Shown here piece by piece: positions 1-7,006 of a DNA stretch of 14,565 nt. The stretch lies in contig NZ_CALLYO010000627.1 of the NCBI RefSeq assembly GCF_937858865.1, positions 1-14,565 on the forward strand. Direction: 5' to 3'. Numbering within the stretch: the first letter of the stretch is position 1; each line of letters begins with the position of its first letter. The stretch comes from an uncultured Amaricoccus sp. Lineage in GTDB: Bacteria; Pseudomonadota; Alphaproteobacteria; Rhodobacterales; Rhodobacteraceae. A model generated the notes under the pieces. That model worked only from the letters and a program-made list of their open reading frames with translations. It ran no database searches and had not been told where the DNA came from. The translations under genes were made by a program, and so were the position numbers.

Positions 1-812
1 CCGCCCGCCGGCATGGCGCCGATCGGGAAGCCGATCGCCGTGCCGCGCAGCCAGGGCTTCCAGGAGCGGGCCCAGTCGGCCTTGGTCATCCAGACCGAGC
101 CCCTGACCGCCTCGACCTTCTCCTCGCCCTCGACCGGGGTGGCGGCGACCTTGAGCGCCTCGCCGACGGCGAAGAGGGCGACGGCGAGGGTCGTGACCTC
201 GATGCCGTCGAGGAGGTCGGGGATGCCGAAGGTGAGCCGCGCCTGGCCGGTCTGCAGGTCGATGCCGATGAGGCCGAGGGTCAGGCCGATGAAGAGGGCG
301 GTGATGCCGCGGAGCGCGCTGTCGCCGAAGGCGGCCGAGACGGTGACGAAGGCGAGCACCATCAGCGCGAAATAATCGGCCGGTCCGAGGGAGAGGGCGA
401 ACTTCACCACCCAGGGCGAGATGAAGGCGAGGCCGACGGTCGCGATGAGGCCGGCGACGAATGAGCCGATGGCGGCGGTGGCAAGCGCCGGGCCGCCGCG
501 GCCGGCGCGGGCCATCTTGTTGCCCTCGAGGGCGGTGATGATCGAGGCGCTCTCGCCGGGCGTGTTGAGCAGGATCGAGGTCGTCGAGCCGCCGTACATG
601 CCGCCGTAGTAGATGCCGGCGAACATGATGAGCGAGCCGGTGGGGTCGAGCTGGTAGGTGACGGGGAGGAGGAGGGCGACCGTCAGCGCCGGGCCGATTC
701 CGGGCAGGACGCCGACGGCGGTGCCGAGCGTGACGCCGATCAGCGCGTAGAGCAGGTTCTGCGGGGTGAGCGCGAGGCCGAGGCCGTGCAGCAGGAGGCC
801 GAAGGTGTCCAT
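1..812 (-). CDS. tctA: TctA-family large permease subunit of a tripartite tricarboxylate transporter (partial)
   Basis: Large membrane subunit of a TctABC-type secondary carboxylate transporter, which passes substrate delivered by the periplasmic TctC protein across the inner membrane. The visible 270 residues begin [20 protein letters not shown] and contain stretches typical of Tct[21 protein letters not shown], the glycine-rich [20 protein letters not shown], then [19 protein letters not shown]. Near the window edge is [15 protein letters not shown], also family-typical. The reading frame is open to base 1, so the C-terminal part (family length is about 500 residues) lies outside the window. 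The ATG at 812-810 follows a G-run ribosome site and lies 10 bp after the tctB stop, which fits one operon tctC-tctB-tctA. The substrate cannot be told from sequence; tricarboxylates or other small carboxylates are likely. Confidence 0.92.
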   Translation of the reverse strand, partial: MDTFGLLLHGLGLALTPQNLLYALIGVTLGTAVGVLPGIGPALTVALLLPVTYQLDPTGSLIMFAGIYYGGMYGGSTTSILLNTPGESASIITALEGNKMARAGRGGPALATAAIGSFVAGLIATVGLAFISPWVVKFALSLGPADYFALMVLAFVTVSAAFGDSALRGITALFIGLTLGLIGIDLQTGQARLTFGIPDLLDGIEVTTLAVALFAVGEALKVAATPVEGEEKVEAVRGSVWMTKADWARSWKPWLRGTAIGFPIGAMPAG

Positions 813-822
813 GCGCCCCCCG

Positions 823-1302
823 TCAGGGAATGAGCCGCTCGAGGGGCCCGGCCGGCAGCGAGAGCATCAGCACCCGCGCGAAGAGGGCCCATACGAGGAG
901 CGAGAAGACGATGCCGATGGGGATCGTCAGCCAGAGCGGGCCGCGGCCGAAGCCCTTCGCGGTGAAGGCGAAGAGGAGCCCGGTCGCGACGGAGAAGCCG
1001 ACGGGCTTCAGCAGCAGCAGCTGGAGCACGAGGCCGCCGACGATCCAGAGGACCGGAGAGAGCCGCTCCGGCTCGCGTTCGGGCATGCCGCCGCGCCAGG
1101 CCGAGACGGCGGTGCCGATCGCGAGCAGGAACAGCACCCCGGCGATGACGTAGGGGAAGGTGGTGGGGCCGACGCGGGCGTAGGCGGCGGTGACCTTCAT
1201 CGCGCGGGTGTCGAAGAAGATCACCGCGGCAAGAAGCGCGAGCAGGAGCGCGACGACCAGGCCCGCGCGGTCCGGGCCGCGCGTTCCGGCGGGTCCGCTC
1301 AC
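823..1302 (-). CDS. tctB: TctB-family small permease subunit
   Basis: Small membrane subunit of the TctABC transporter, 159 residues, the usual size for TctB. About four hydrophobic segments are visible, at roughly residues 14-30, 47-66, 84-101 and 115-145. The motif FFDTRAMKV after the first segment and [19 protein letters not shown] are typical of the DUF1468/TctB family. The start is a GTG at 1302-1300 with a GAGGG ribosome site upstream; no ATG fits better. It lies 27 bp after tctC and 10 bp before tctA, so the three genes are probably co-transcribed. Sequence conservation in TctB is low, so the assignment rests on size, hydrophobicity and position between tctC and tctA. Confidence 0.88.
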   Translation of the reverse strand: MSGPAGTRGPDRAGLVVALLLALLAAVIFFDTRAMKVTAAYARVGPTTFPYVIAGVLFLLAIGTAVSAWRGGMPEREPERLSPVLWIVGGLVLQLLLLKPVGFSVATGLLFAFTAKGFGRGPLWLTIPIGIVFSLLVWALFARVLMLSLPAGPLERLIP

Positions 1303-1329
1303 CGCCGGACCCTCACCCTCGGCCCCGGC

Positions 1330-2271
1330 TCACTGGACGAGGCCGATCTCTTTCAGGATGCCGGAGGTCGCCTCGATGTCGCTCTGCAGTTGCGTGGTGA
1401 AGGCGTCGCCGGCCTCGAAGCTGTCGATCCAGCCGCGGTCGGCCAGCGCCTTCTTCCAGGCCTCGGACTGCGCCATCTTCTCGATGTCGGCGGTGATCGC
1501 CGCCTTCTGCTCGTCGGTGATGCCGGGCGCGGCGGCGACCATGCGCCAGTTCTCCAGCGCGACGTCGATCCCGGCCTCCTTCAGCGTCGGGGCGTCGACG
1601 CCCTCCATCCGCTCCTCGCCCGAGACGGCGAGCACGCGCAGCGCGCCGGCTTCCACCTGGCTCTGGAACTCGCCGTAGCCCGAGACCCCGGCCGTCACCT
1701 GGCCGCCGAGGATCGCCGCCAGCGCCTCGCCGCCGCCGGAGAAGGCGATGTAGTTGACCTTGGTCGGATCGACCCCGGCCGCCTTGGCGACGAGGCCGGC
1801 GAGGATGTGGTCGGTGCCGCCGGCGGAGCCGCCGCCCCAGGAGACCGAGCCCGGGTCGGCCTGCAGCTTGGCGACGAGATCGGCCACGGTCTGGATGTCG
1901 CTCGCGGCCGGCACCACGATCGCCTCCTGCTCGCCGGTCAGCCGGGCGATCGGCGTGACCATCGTCAGGTCCACCGGCGAGGCGTTGGTCAGGATCGCCC
2001 CGACCATCACGTAGCCGCCGACGATGAGCGCCTCGGGATCGCCCTTCGACTGGTTCACGAACTGGGCGAGCCCGATCGTGCCGCCGGCCCCGGGGACGTT
2101 CGTCACCTGCACGTTGCCGGAGATGCCTTCCTCCTGCAGCACGGTCTGCATCGTGCGCGCGGTCTGGTCCCAGCCGCCGCCCGGCGAGGCGGGCGCCATG
2201 ATCTTGTAGTCCGCGGCGAAGGCCGGGACGGCCAGGATTCCGGCGAGCGCACCGATCAGAAGCTTCCGCAT
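1330..2271 (-). CDS. tctC: TctC-family periplasmic substrate-binding protein
   Basis: Extracytoplasmic binding protein of the TctABC transporter, 313 residues. It captures a carboxylate in the periplasm and delivers it to TctA/TctB. A Sec signal peptide is clear: MRKLL, a hydrophobic core, then AFA-A near residue 19, with no lipobox cysteine. The mature protein begins with the family signature [20 protein letters not shown], which forms the ligand loop, and then [15 protein letters not shown]. Other recognisable parts are GYVMVGAIL, the [21 protein letters not shown] segment and the [17 protein letters not shown] segment. The ATG at 2271 has a strong AGGGGGA ribosome site about 8 nt upstream. 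It is first in tctCBA, 83 bp after lipB; a TTAGCAT element in that gap could be a -10 box, but no good -35 goes with it. Bacteria often carry many tctC paralogues, so the ligand stays open. Confidence 0.92.
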   Translation of the reverse strand: MRKLLIGALAGILAVPAFAADYKIMAPASPGGGWDQTARTMQTVLQEEGISGNVQVTNVPGAGGTIGLAQFVNQSKGDPEALIVGGYVMVGAILTNASPVDLTMVTPIARLTGEQEAIVVPAASDIQTVADLVAKLQADPGSVSWGGGSAGGTDHILAGLVAKAAGVDPTKVNYIAFSGGGEALAAILGGQVTAGVSGYGEFQSQVEAGALRVLAVSGEERMEGVDAPTLKEAGIDVALENWRMVAAAPGITDEQKAAITADIEKMAQSEAWKKALADRGWIDSFEAGDAFTTQLQSDIEATSGILKEIGLVQ

Positions 2272-2354
2272 CGCAATTCCCCCTCAGGCATCGTTTGATC
2301 TTGTGGCCGGATGCTAACCCCGTCGCCGGGGCGGCGCCAGCCTTTCGCGCGCCG

Positions 2355-3053
2355 TCACCGGGCCCGGCCGAAGACCTCCTCGAAGGCGTCGTGCAGCGCC
2401 AGGTCGAGGTCCGCCATGCCGACCGGCAGGCCGAGGTCGACGAGGCTCGTCACCCCGTGGCCGCGGATGCCGCAGGGCACGATGCCGGCGAAGTGGCCGA
2501 GGTCGGGCTCCACGTTGATGGCGATGCCGTGGAAGCTGACCCAGCGGCGGATGCGCACGCCGATCGCCGCGATCTTGTCCTCCGCCGGGCTGCCGTCGGC
2601 CTGCGGCGGCCGGTCGGGCCGCACCACCCAGACCCCGACCCGCCCCGGCCGCCGCTCGCCCCGGACCGCGAAGGCGGCGAGGGTGCGGATCACCCATTCC
2701 TCGAGCCGCCAGACGTAGGCCCGCACGTCGCGGCCGCGCGCGTTCAGGTCGAGCATGGCGTAGACCACGCGCTGCCCGGGGCCGTGGTAGGTGTATTCGC
2801 CGCCGCGCCGGCTGGGGTAGACCGGGAAGCGGTCGGGCCAGAGGAGGTCGGCCGGCCGCGCCGAGGTGCCTGCGGTATAGAGCGGCGGATGCTCGAGCAG
2901 CCAGACGAGCTCGCCCGCCGTCCCGGCCAGCATCGCCTCCACCCGCGCCTCCATCCCGGCCAGCGCCTCGGGGTAGGGGACGAGGCGGTCGGAGATGCGC
3001 CACTCGGGGGCGGTGGCCGGAGGTAGAAGGGCCTTTCTCGTTGCGCTCGTCAT
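2355..3053 (-). CDS. lipB: Octanoyl-[acyl carrier protein]:protein N-octanoyltransferase LipB
   Basis: Transfers octanoate from octanoyl-ACP to the lipoyl domains of 2-oxoacid dehydrogenases and the glycine cleavage H protein, the first step of endogenous lipoate synthesis in the cytoplasm. The 232-residue protein shows the signature [14 protein letters not shown] (residues 81-94), the lysine K160 in [20 protein letters not shown] and the acyl-thioester cysteine C194 in GIVPCGI. These match the catalytic Lys/Cys pair of the LipB family. Between the core strands there is an insertion, [15 protein letters not shown] (about residues 145-159), which I recall as common in alphaproteobacterial LipB and absent from E. 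coli. The ATG at 3053 has a GAGGGA ribosome site. It is divergent from the peptidoglycan-binding protein gene across an 89-bp gap. lipA is not in the window. Confidence 0.97.
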   Translation of the reverse strand: MTSATRKALLPPATAPEWRISDRLVPYPEALAGMEARVEAMLAGTAGELVWLLEHPPLYTAGTSARPADLLWPDRFPVYPSRRGGEYTYHGPGQRVVYAMLDLNARGRDVRAYVWRLEEWVIRTLAAFAVRGERRPGRVGVWVVRPDRPPQADGSPAEDKIAAIGVRIRRWVSFHGIAINVEPDLGHFAGIVPCGIRGHGVTSLVDLGLPVGMADLDLALHDAFEEVFGRAR

Positions 3054-3061
3054 CGTCCCTC

Positions 3062-3090
3062 TTCGCGCAGGACCCGGAATCGGGTAGTAT
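3062..3090 (+). promoter_or_regulatory. Possible promoter of the peptidoglycan-binding protein gene
   Basis: In the 89-bp divergent gap, TTCGCG (3062-3067) and TAGTAT (3085-3090) are separated by exactly 17 bp. The -10-like box is fair and the -35-like box is weak (3 of 6 to TTGACA). A small inverted repeat, ACCCG-GAAT-CGGGT (3072-3085), lies in the spacer and could be an operator or chance. The start would be about 45 bp before the ATG at 3143. I see no equally good promoter on the minus strand for lipB. Confidence 0.35.
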
Positions 3091-3142
3091 GATCAAAACC
3101 ATTTGAGCAGTGCGAATTTAGTTTTCCTTCGGGGGATTCGCC

Positions 3143-4567
3143 ATGACCGGTCGGAGTACGACAGCACTTCTTCTCTCCAGCGCGTTGCTTTTCACCCCTG
3201 CCCAGCCGGCGGTCGCCGACGGCACCGAGGCCTTCGTCGGCGGCCTGCTCGGCGGCGCGATCGGCAGCGCCATCTCGAATTCGGTGCAGCAGCGGCAGCG
3301 GCCGGTGGTGGTCGAGCGGCGCTATGTCACGCGGCGCGCGCCGGCGCCGGTGGTCAACAGCTACCAGCGCCAGCAGAACATGCAGGTGCAGACCGCCCTC
3401 AACTATTTCGGCTTCCCCGCGGGTGTCGTCGACGGGGTGATGGGCGCCAATTCGCGCTCGGCGATCGGCCAGTACCAGGCCTATCTCGGCTATCCCGCCA
3501 CCGGCGTCCTGACCGAGTACGAGCGGGTCTTCCTCGTCTCCTCCTACGACCGTGCCCTCGTCGGCGGCGCGCAGACGGCGCAGATCATGGCGAGCGGGCA
3601 GGGGACGCGCGGCCTCCTGCTCGCCTTCCGGCAGGAGCAGGCCGGCGTGCCGGCGATGCCGATGCCGGCCCCGGCCGCCCCCATCGTCGCCGCCCCCTTC
3701 GTCGTCGCGGTGCCCGCACCGGCGCCGGCCGTCGCCACGGCGGCGCCGGGACCGGTCGCCGAGCCCGCACCCGCTCCCGCACCCGCGCCCGAGCCTGCCG
3801 CGCTGGCCGTGGCGGCGGAGCCTGCGGACCGGGCCGGCCTGCCGAGCTTCCTGCCGATGGCCGCGGCCGCGTCGATCGACAGCTACTGCAACCGCGTCAG
3901 CCTCGCGACCGGCTCCAACGGCGGCTTCGTGACGGTGGCGGCGATGACCGATCCGGCCCAGGCGCTGGGCGAGCAGTTCTGCCTCGCGCGCACCTACGCG
4001 GTCGAGCAGGGCGACAGCCTGGCGGGGACCGTCCAGGGTTTCTCGATGGCGGAGATGGAGGAGCAGTGCCGCGCCTTCGCGCCGTCGATGGCGGGCTACC
4101 AGGCGCGGCTGGCGAGCCAGGAGCCGGCGACGGTGCGCCCGGCGCTGCAGGATTTCGTGGTGTCGACCGGCGCGCCGGCAGCGCAGATGAGCGGCAGCGC
4201 GCGGATCTGCCTGGGGGTCGGCTACCGCACCGATGATGCGGAAGTGGCGCTGGCCTCGGCGATGGTGCTGGTCGGCCTCGGCGAGGAGGCCTATGGCGAG
4301 CTGGTCGGCCATCACCTGATGAACGGCTTCGCCGCGCCCAAGCGCCCCGACCGCGGCCTGGCCTGGCTCTCGGACGCCTCCGCCGCGCTGGCGGCCGGCG
4401 CCACCCCGCTGGTCGCGCGCGGCTCCGAGACCCACGCCGCGCTGATCGAGCAGGCGGTGGCCGAGCTCGGCGGCACGGCAGGCAAGCCGGTGCTGCAGGA
4501 CGCCGCCGCGTCCGCGCCCGGCCAGGGCTTCGTGCTGCCGGCGGCACCCGGCCCGTCGTCGAACTGA
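3143..4567 (+). CDS. Secreted protein with a PG_binding_1-like domain and a C-terminal domain of unknown function
   Basis: A 474-residue exported protein of unknown exact role. Residues 1-25 form a Sec signal peptide ending in AVA before D26; there is no lipobox. A glycine-rich stretch, GGLLGGAIGSAI (33-44), resembles a glycine zipper. Residues 78-122 match a peptidoglycan-binding (PG_binding_1) repeat: QVQTALNYFGFPAGVVDGVM, then SRSAIGQYQAYLG and PATGVL. A Pro/Ala linker (about 167-225) follows. The remaining 250 residues are a predicted globular periplasmic domain with four cysteines (249, 280, 309, 356), possibly two disulfides; I do not recognise it. No catalytic motif of an amidase, lysozyme or transpeptidase is visible, so a structural or scaffolding wall role is more likely than a hydrolase. 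The ATG at 3143 has a GGGGGA ribosome site. The gene is a single transcription unit closed by the hairpin at 4568. Confidence 0.78.
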   Translation: MTGRSTTALLLSSALLFTPAQPAVADGTEAFVGGLLGGAIGSAISNSVQQRQRPVVVERRYVTRRAPAPVVNSYQRQQNMQVQTALNYFGFPAGVVDGVMGANSRSAIGQYQAYLGYPATGVLTEYERVFLVSSYDRALVGGAQTAQIMASGQGTRGLLLAFRQEQAGVPAMPMPAPAAPIVAAPFVVAVPAPAPAVATAAPGPVAEPAPAPAPAPEPAALAVAAEPADRAGLPSFLPMAAAASIDSYCNRVSLATGSNGGFVTVAAMTDPAQALGEQFCLARTYAVEQGDSLAGTVQGFSMAEMEEQCRAFAPSMAGYQARLASQEPATVRPALQDFVVSTGAPAAQMSGSARICLGVGYRTDDAEVALASAMVLVGLGEEAYGELVGHHLMNGFAAPKRPDRGLAWLSDASAALAAGATPLVARGSETHAALIEQAVAELGGTAGKPVLQDAAASAPGQGFVLPAAPGPSSN

Positions 4568-4598
4568 GGCGTCGGCGAACCGACGCCGCTTCGCTCTT
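4568..4598 (+). terminator. Rho-independent-type terminator after the peptidoglycan-binding protein gene
   Basis: A perfect 8-bp stem, GGCGTCGG / CCGACGCC (4568-4575 and 4580-4587), with a CGAA tetraloop starts on the base after the stop codon. It is followed by the T-containing but interrupted tract GCTTCGCTCTT. The stable UUCG-like loop favours a real RNA hairpin; the poor U-run lowers confidence. Confidence 0.6.
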
Positions 4599-4625
4599 GT
4601 GGCCGGCCGGGGCCTTTGCTAGAAG
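4597..4625 (+). promoter_or_regulatory. Probable promoter of tRNA-Leu(GAG)
   Basis: TTGTGG (4597-4602) and CTAGAA or TAGAAG (4619-4625) are 16-17 bp apart. Transcription would start a few bases before the mature 5' end of the tRNA at 4636. The sequence TTTGCTAGAA is the only A/T-rich patch in a very GC-rich stretch, as expected for a stable-RNA promoter. The -35 box overlaps the tail of the preceding terminator. Confidence 0.6.
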
Positions 4626-4635
4626 CCCCGCCAGT

Positions 4636-4722
4636 GCGGTTGTGGCGGAACTGGTAGACGCGCAGCGTTGAGGTCGCTGTGGGCTAACCCCCGTGGAAGT
4701 TCGAGTCTTCTCAACCGCACCA
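4636..4722 (+). tRNA. tRNA-Leu (anticodon GAG), CCA encoded
   Basis: An 87-nt class II tRNA. The acceptor stem GCGGTTG (4636-4642) pairs with CAACCGC (4712-4718), followed by discriminator A4719 and an encoded CCA (4720-4722). The D arm contains TGGCGGAACTGGTAGACGC, the pattern of bacterial leucine tRNAs. The anticodon stem CAGCG/CGCTG closes the loop TTGAGGT, giving anticodon GAG at 4670-4672, which reads CUC and CUU. A long variable arm (TGGGCTAACCCCCGTG region) and the T-loop TTCGAGT follow. CUC is a heavily used leucine codon in this genome, as seen in leuB. The gene lies 210 bp before leuB; no terminator is obvious between them. Confidence 0.97.
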
Positions 4723-4872
4723 TTTACCCCACGTTTCGGACAGCGGATGCCAGCCGCCGCCGTTGCTGCATGGAATCGGCCGTGGGAGACCGCGGCGATC
4801 GGCCGCGCGGCATCGGCAGGCAGGCCTTCCGGATCGGCCGCGTCCTGGCGCCGGCCGGCCCTGCGCCCCGCC

Positions 4873-4899
4873 TTGACCCCTCCCGGCACAGGCGATACC
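4873..4899 (+). promoter_or_regulatory. leuB: Weak candidate promoter of leuB
   Basis: TTGACC (4873-4878) matches the -35 consensus in five of six positions. The nearest -10-like boxes, GATACC (4894-4899) or the overlapping ATACCG, give short spacers of 15-16 bp. It lies about 35 bp before the leuB ATG. No leucine-rich leader ORF or attenuator hairpin was found between the tRNA and leuB. Confidence 0.3.
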
Positions 4900-4932
4900 G
4901 CCTGCCGGCGAGACAGCGAAGCGAGGAGCACC

Positions 4933-6033
4933 ATGGCCGACCCGACCCTCCTGATCCTGCCGGGCGACGGCATCGGCCCCGAGGTGATGGCCGAGGTGCG
5001 CAAGGTCATCGCCTGGTTCGGCGCCAACCGCGGCCTCCGCTTCGCGATCGAGGAGGACCTGGTCGGCGGCTGCTCCTACGATGCGCACGGCACGCCGCTC
5101 ACCGACGCGGCGATGGCGCGCGCCCAGGCGGCCGACGCCGTCCTCCTCGGCGCGGTGGGCGGGACGCAGTACGACGAGCTCGACTTCTCGCTGAAGCCCG
5201 AGCGCGGCCTCCTGCGCCTGCGCAAGGAGATGGACCTCTACGCCAACCTCCGCCCGGCGCAGTGCTTCGACGCGCTGGCCGATTTCTCCTCGCTGAAGCG
5301 CGAGGTGGTCGCCGGCCTCGACATCCTGATCGTCCGCGAGCTCACCTCGGGCATCTACTTCGGCGAGCCGCGCGGCATCGTCACCGAGGGCAACCAGCGC
5401 GTCGGCATCAACACCCAGCGCTACACCGAGGGCGAGATCGCCCGCGTCGCCCGCTCCGCCTTCGAGCTGGCGCGGCGGCGGTCGAACAGGGTCTGCTCGA
5501 TGGAGAAGGCCAACGTCATGGAATCGGGCGTCCTCTGGCGCCAGGTCGTCACCGAGGTGCATGCCGCCGAATATCCCGACGTCGCGCTCTCCCACATGTA
5601 CGCCGACGCCGGCGCCATGCAGCTCACCCGCTGGCCGAAGCAGTTCGACGTCATCGTCACCGACAACCTCTTCGGCGACCTCCTCTCCGACCTTGCCGCC
5701 ATGCTGACCGGCTCGCTCGGCATGCTCCCCTCGGCCTCGCTCGGCGCCCCGATGGCGAACGGCCGGCCGAAGGCGCTCTATGAGCCGGTGCACGGCTCCG
5801 CCCCCGACATCGCCGGCCAGGGCAAGGCGAACCCGATCGCCTGCATCCTCTCCTTCGCCATGGCGCTGCGCTACTCGTTCGACGCCGGCGAGGAGGCCGC
5901 CGGCCTCGAGGCGGCGGTCGAGCGGGTGCTGGCCGACGGCCTGCGCACCGCCGACCTGCTCGGTCCGGAGGGCGGCACCCCGGTCTCCACCTCCGCCATG
6001 GGCGACGCCATCGTCGCCGCCCTCGGCGCGTGA
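4933..6033 (+). CDS. leuB: 3-isopropylmalate dehydrogenase LeuB
   Basis: Oxidises and decarboxylates (2R,3S)-3-isopropylmalate to 2-oxoisocaproate with NAD+, the third step of leucine synthesis, in the cytoplasm. The protein has 366 residues, the normal length. Visible signatures are [14 protein letters not shown] (6-19), the substrate arginines in [17 protein letters not shown] (R95-R107) and [12 protein letters not shown] (134-145), K192 in EKANVM, the metal aspartates D225 in [11 protein letters not shown] and D249/D253 in NLFGDLLSD. The NAD-binding segment [20 protein letters not shown] (284-303) is also present. The start ATG at 4933 is chosen because the protein begins exactly at the family N-terminus and has a GAGGAG ribosome site; the frame is open further upstream, but that part runs into the tRNA gene. 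leuC and leuD are not in the window. The downstream gene overlaps its stop codon. Confidence 0.98.
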   Translation: MADPTLLILPGDGIGPEVMAEVRKVIAWFGANRGLRFAIEEDLVGGCSYDAHGTPLTDAAMARAQAADAVLLGAVGGTQYDELDFSLKPERGLLRLRKEMDLYANLRPAQCFDALADFSSLKREVVAGLDILIVRELTSGIYFGEPRGIVTEGNQRVGINTQRYTEGEIARVARSAFELARRRSNRVCSMEKANVMESGVLWRQVVTEVHAAEYPDVALSHMYADAGAMQLTRWPKQFDVIVTDNLFGDLLSDLAAMLTGSLGMLPSASLGAPMANGRPKALYEPVHGSAPDIAGQGKANPIACILSFAMALRYSFDAGEEAAGLEAAVERVLADGLRTADLLGPEGGTPVSTSAMGDAIVAALGA

Positions 6034-6692
6034 TCCCGCCGGCCTGGGCCGACGCCCTCGCCGCGGTCGCGCCCGGGATCGCAGCCGAGGTCGCGGCCGT
6101 CGAGGCCAGGGTCGCCGCCGCCCGCGCCGCCGGTACGCCCGTCGCCCCGGCCGACGCCGACGTCTGGCGCGCGCTGGCGCTCACCCCGCCCGAGGCGGTC
6201 CGCGTCGTCCTCCTCGGCCAGGATCCCTATCCGCCCCCCGGCCACGCCGACGGCCTCGCCTTCTCGGTCCGCCCCGGCATCGCCCCGCCCCGCTCGCTCG
6301 CCAACGTCTTCCGCGAGCTCCAGGCCGACCTCGGCCTGCCGCCGCCGCGGAGCGGCAGCCTCGAGCCCTGGGCCCGCCAGGGTGTCCTCCTGCTCAACAC
6401 CGCCCTGACCGTCGAGGAAGGCGCCGCCAACGCCCATGCCGGCTGGGGCTGGACCCCGGTCACCGAGGCCGTCATCGACGCGGTCAGCGCCCGCCCCGAG
6501 CCGGCCGTCTTCCTGCTCTGGGGCCGCCGGGCCCAGGCCAAGGCGCCGCGCATCGCGCCGCGCCACACCGTCCTCGCCGCCGCCCACCCCTCGCCGCTCG
6601 CCCGCGGCGCCTTCTCCGGTTCCCGCCCCTTCTCCCGCGCCAATGCCGCGCTCGCCGCCGCCGGTCGTGGCGCGATCGACTGGCGCCTCTGA
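6030..6692 (+). CDS. ung: Uracil-DNA glycosylase, family 1-like
   Basis: Removes uracil from DNA, starting base-excision repair. The 220-residue protein carries the family-1 order of motifs: [20 protein letters not shown] (59-78) with the water-activating aspartate D65; the uracil-contacting segment [12 protein letters not shown] (120-131); [16 protein letters not shown] (134-149); and the C-terminal [10 protein letters not shown] (186-195) with catalytic H186. Against the usual family-1 signature GQDPYH, the histidine is replaced by proline, and the Leu-loop reads HPSPLARG rather than HPSPLSA. I recall similar variants in alphaproteobacteria, so activity is still expected. The start is a GTG at 6030 that overlaps the leuB TGA (GTGA), with no good ribosome site of its own, so translation probably depends on leuB. 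Placement with leuB has no obvious metabolic reason. A family 4/5 enzyme is unlikely because no 4Fe-4S cysteines are present. Confidence 0.88.
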   Translation: MIPPAWADALAAVAPGIAAEVAAVEARVAAARAAGTPVAPADADVWRALALTPPEAVRVVLLGQDPYPPPGHADGLAFSVRPGIAPPRSLANVFRELQADLGLPPPRSGSLEPWARQGVLLLNTALTVEEGAANAHAGWGWTPVTEAVIDAVSARPEPAVFLLWGRRAQAKAPRIAPRHTVLAAAHPSPLARGAFSGSRPFSRANAALAAAGRGAIDWRL

Positions 6693-6756
6693 GAGACCGC
6701 CACGAAAGACACCCTGCCGCAGGATCGTCAGGCACGTTAACCTCGGTGAAGGAACG

Positions 6757-6930
6757 ATGAACGCGCTCTGGATATTCCAGCTTGTTCAGTCACTTGATTG
6801 TGGTCGCACGCGTGCGACAAGTGTGCGCGGACGGGCCCGGGGCGGTCTCGCGGGCCTCTTGCTGGAACCTCTCCGACACGAGCCTGCCGAAGTGCCGCGG
6901 CCACTGGAAGCCGGGGCGCGGGCCGGATAG
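6757..6930 (+). CDS. Candidate small ORF or leader peptide, 57 residues
   Basis: An ATG at 6757 follows AAGGA with ideal spacing (AAGGAACG-ATG), a better ribosome site than most genes here have. The peptide starts MNALWIFQLVQSLDCGRTRA and then becomes Arg/Gly/Ala/Leu-rich, the composition expected of random high-GC sequence. The first 14 residues are hydrophobic. It matches nothing I know. The 16-bp palindrome lies inside codons 16-21, so the ORF might be a translated leader that controls folding of the RNA before the EamA gene. It could equally be a remnant or chance. Confidence 0.25.
   Translation: MNALWIFQLVQSLDCGRTRATSVRGRARGGLAGLLLEPLRHEPAEVPRPLEAGARAG
6803..6818. repeat. Perfect 16-bp palindrome with outer inverted repeat
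   Basis: GTCGCACG-CGTGCGAC is a perfect palindrome. Outer arms CACTTG (6791-6796) and CAAGTG (6818-6823) are also exact inverses, asymmetrically placed. As DNA it could be an operator for a dimeric repressor; as RNA it gives a 6-bp stem with a CGCG loop. It lies about 190 bp before the EamA transporter start. Confidence 0.6.
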
Positions 6931-7006
6931 AGGAGGGGGATCGCGGAAGACGAGTGACACGTGTGAGACCGACCAGACTGCGCGCCCCGGCCGGGCGCAG
7001 GCCGCT

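Larger units (their letters stand above)
6693..7006. other. 314-bp non-coding or leader region between ung and the EamA transporter
   Basis: This gap is longer than others in the window and partly less GC-rich (about 6740-6830). It contains a candidate small ORF with a good ribosome site (6757-6930), a perfect 16-bp palindrome (6803-6818) flanked by CACTTG and CAAGTG, and an 8-bp palindrome ACACGTGT (6957-6964) about 43 bp before the transporter start. A GTTAACC element at 6736-6742 resembles one half of a CtrA-type TTAA-N7-TTAA site, but the second half is missing. No convincing sigma-70 promoter or terminator was found. Confidence 0.6.

Noticed and set aside
766..2298. A 510-codon plus-strand frame across tctB and tctC
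   Set aside because: It is antisense to two recognisable transporter genes, with the composition of a GC-bias shadow.
3764..3796. CCCGCA/CCCGCT hexanucleotide repeats
   Set aside because: They are in frame and encode the Pro/Ala linker of the peptidoglycan-binding protein, so they are low-complexity coding sequence and not a separate element.
3050..4435. A 461-codon open frame opposite the peptidoglycan-binding protein gene
   Set aside because: It has no ribosome site, covers the divergent gap and a clearly real signal-peptide gene, and encodes His/Arg/Gly-rich shadow sequence.
4723..4932. A leucine attenuator or leader peptide before leuB
   Set aside because: No short ORF with a leucine codon run and no terminator-antiterminator pair was found.
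4668..5783. Open frames beginning within or next to the tRNA and running through leuB
   Set aside because: They start inside the tRNA anticodon loop or in a different frame from leuB and encode Arg/Pro-rich shadow sequence.
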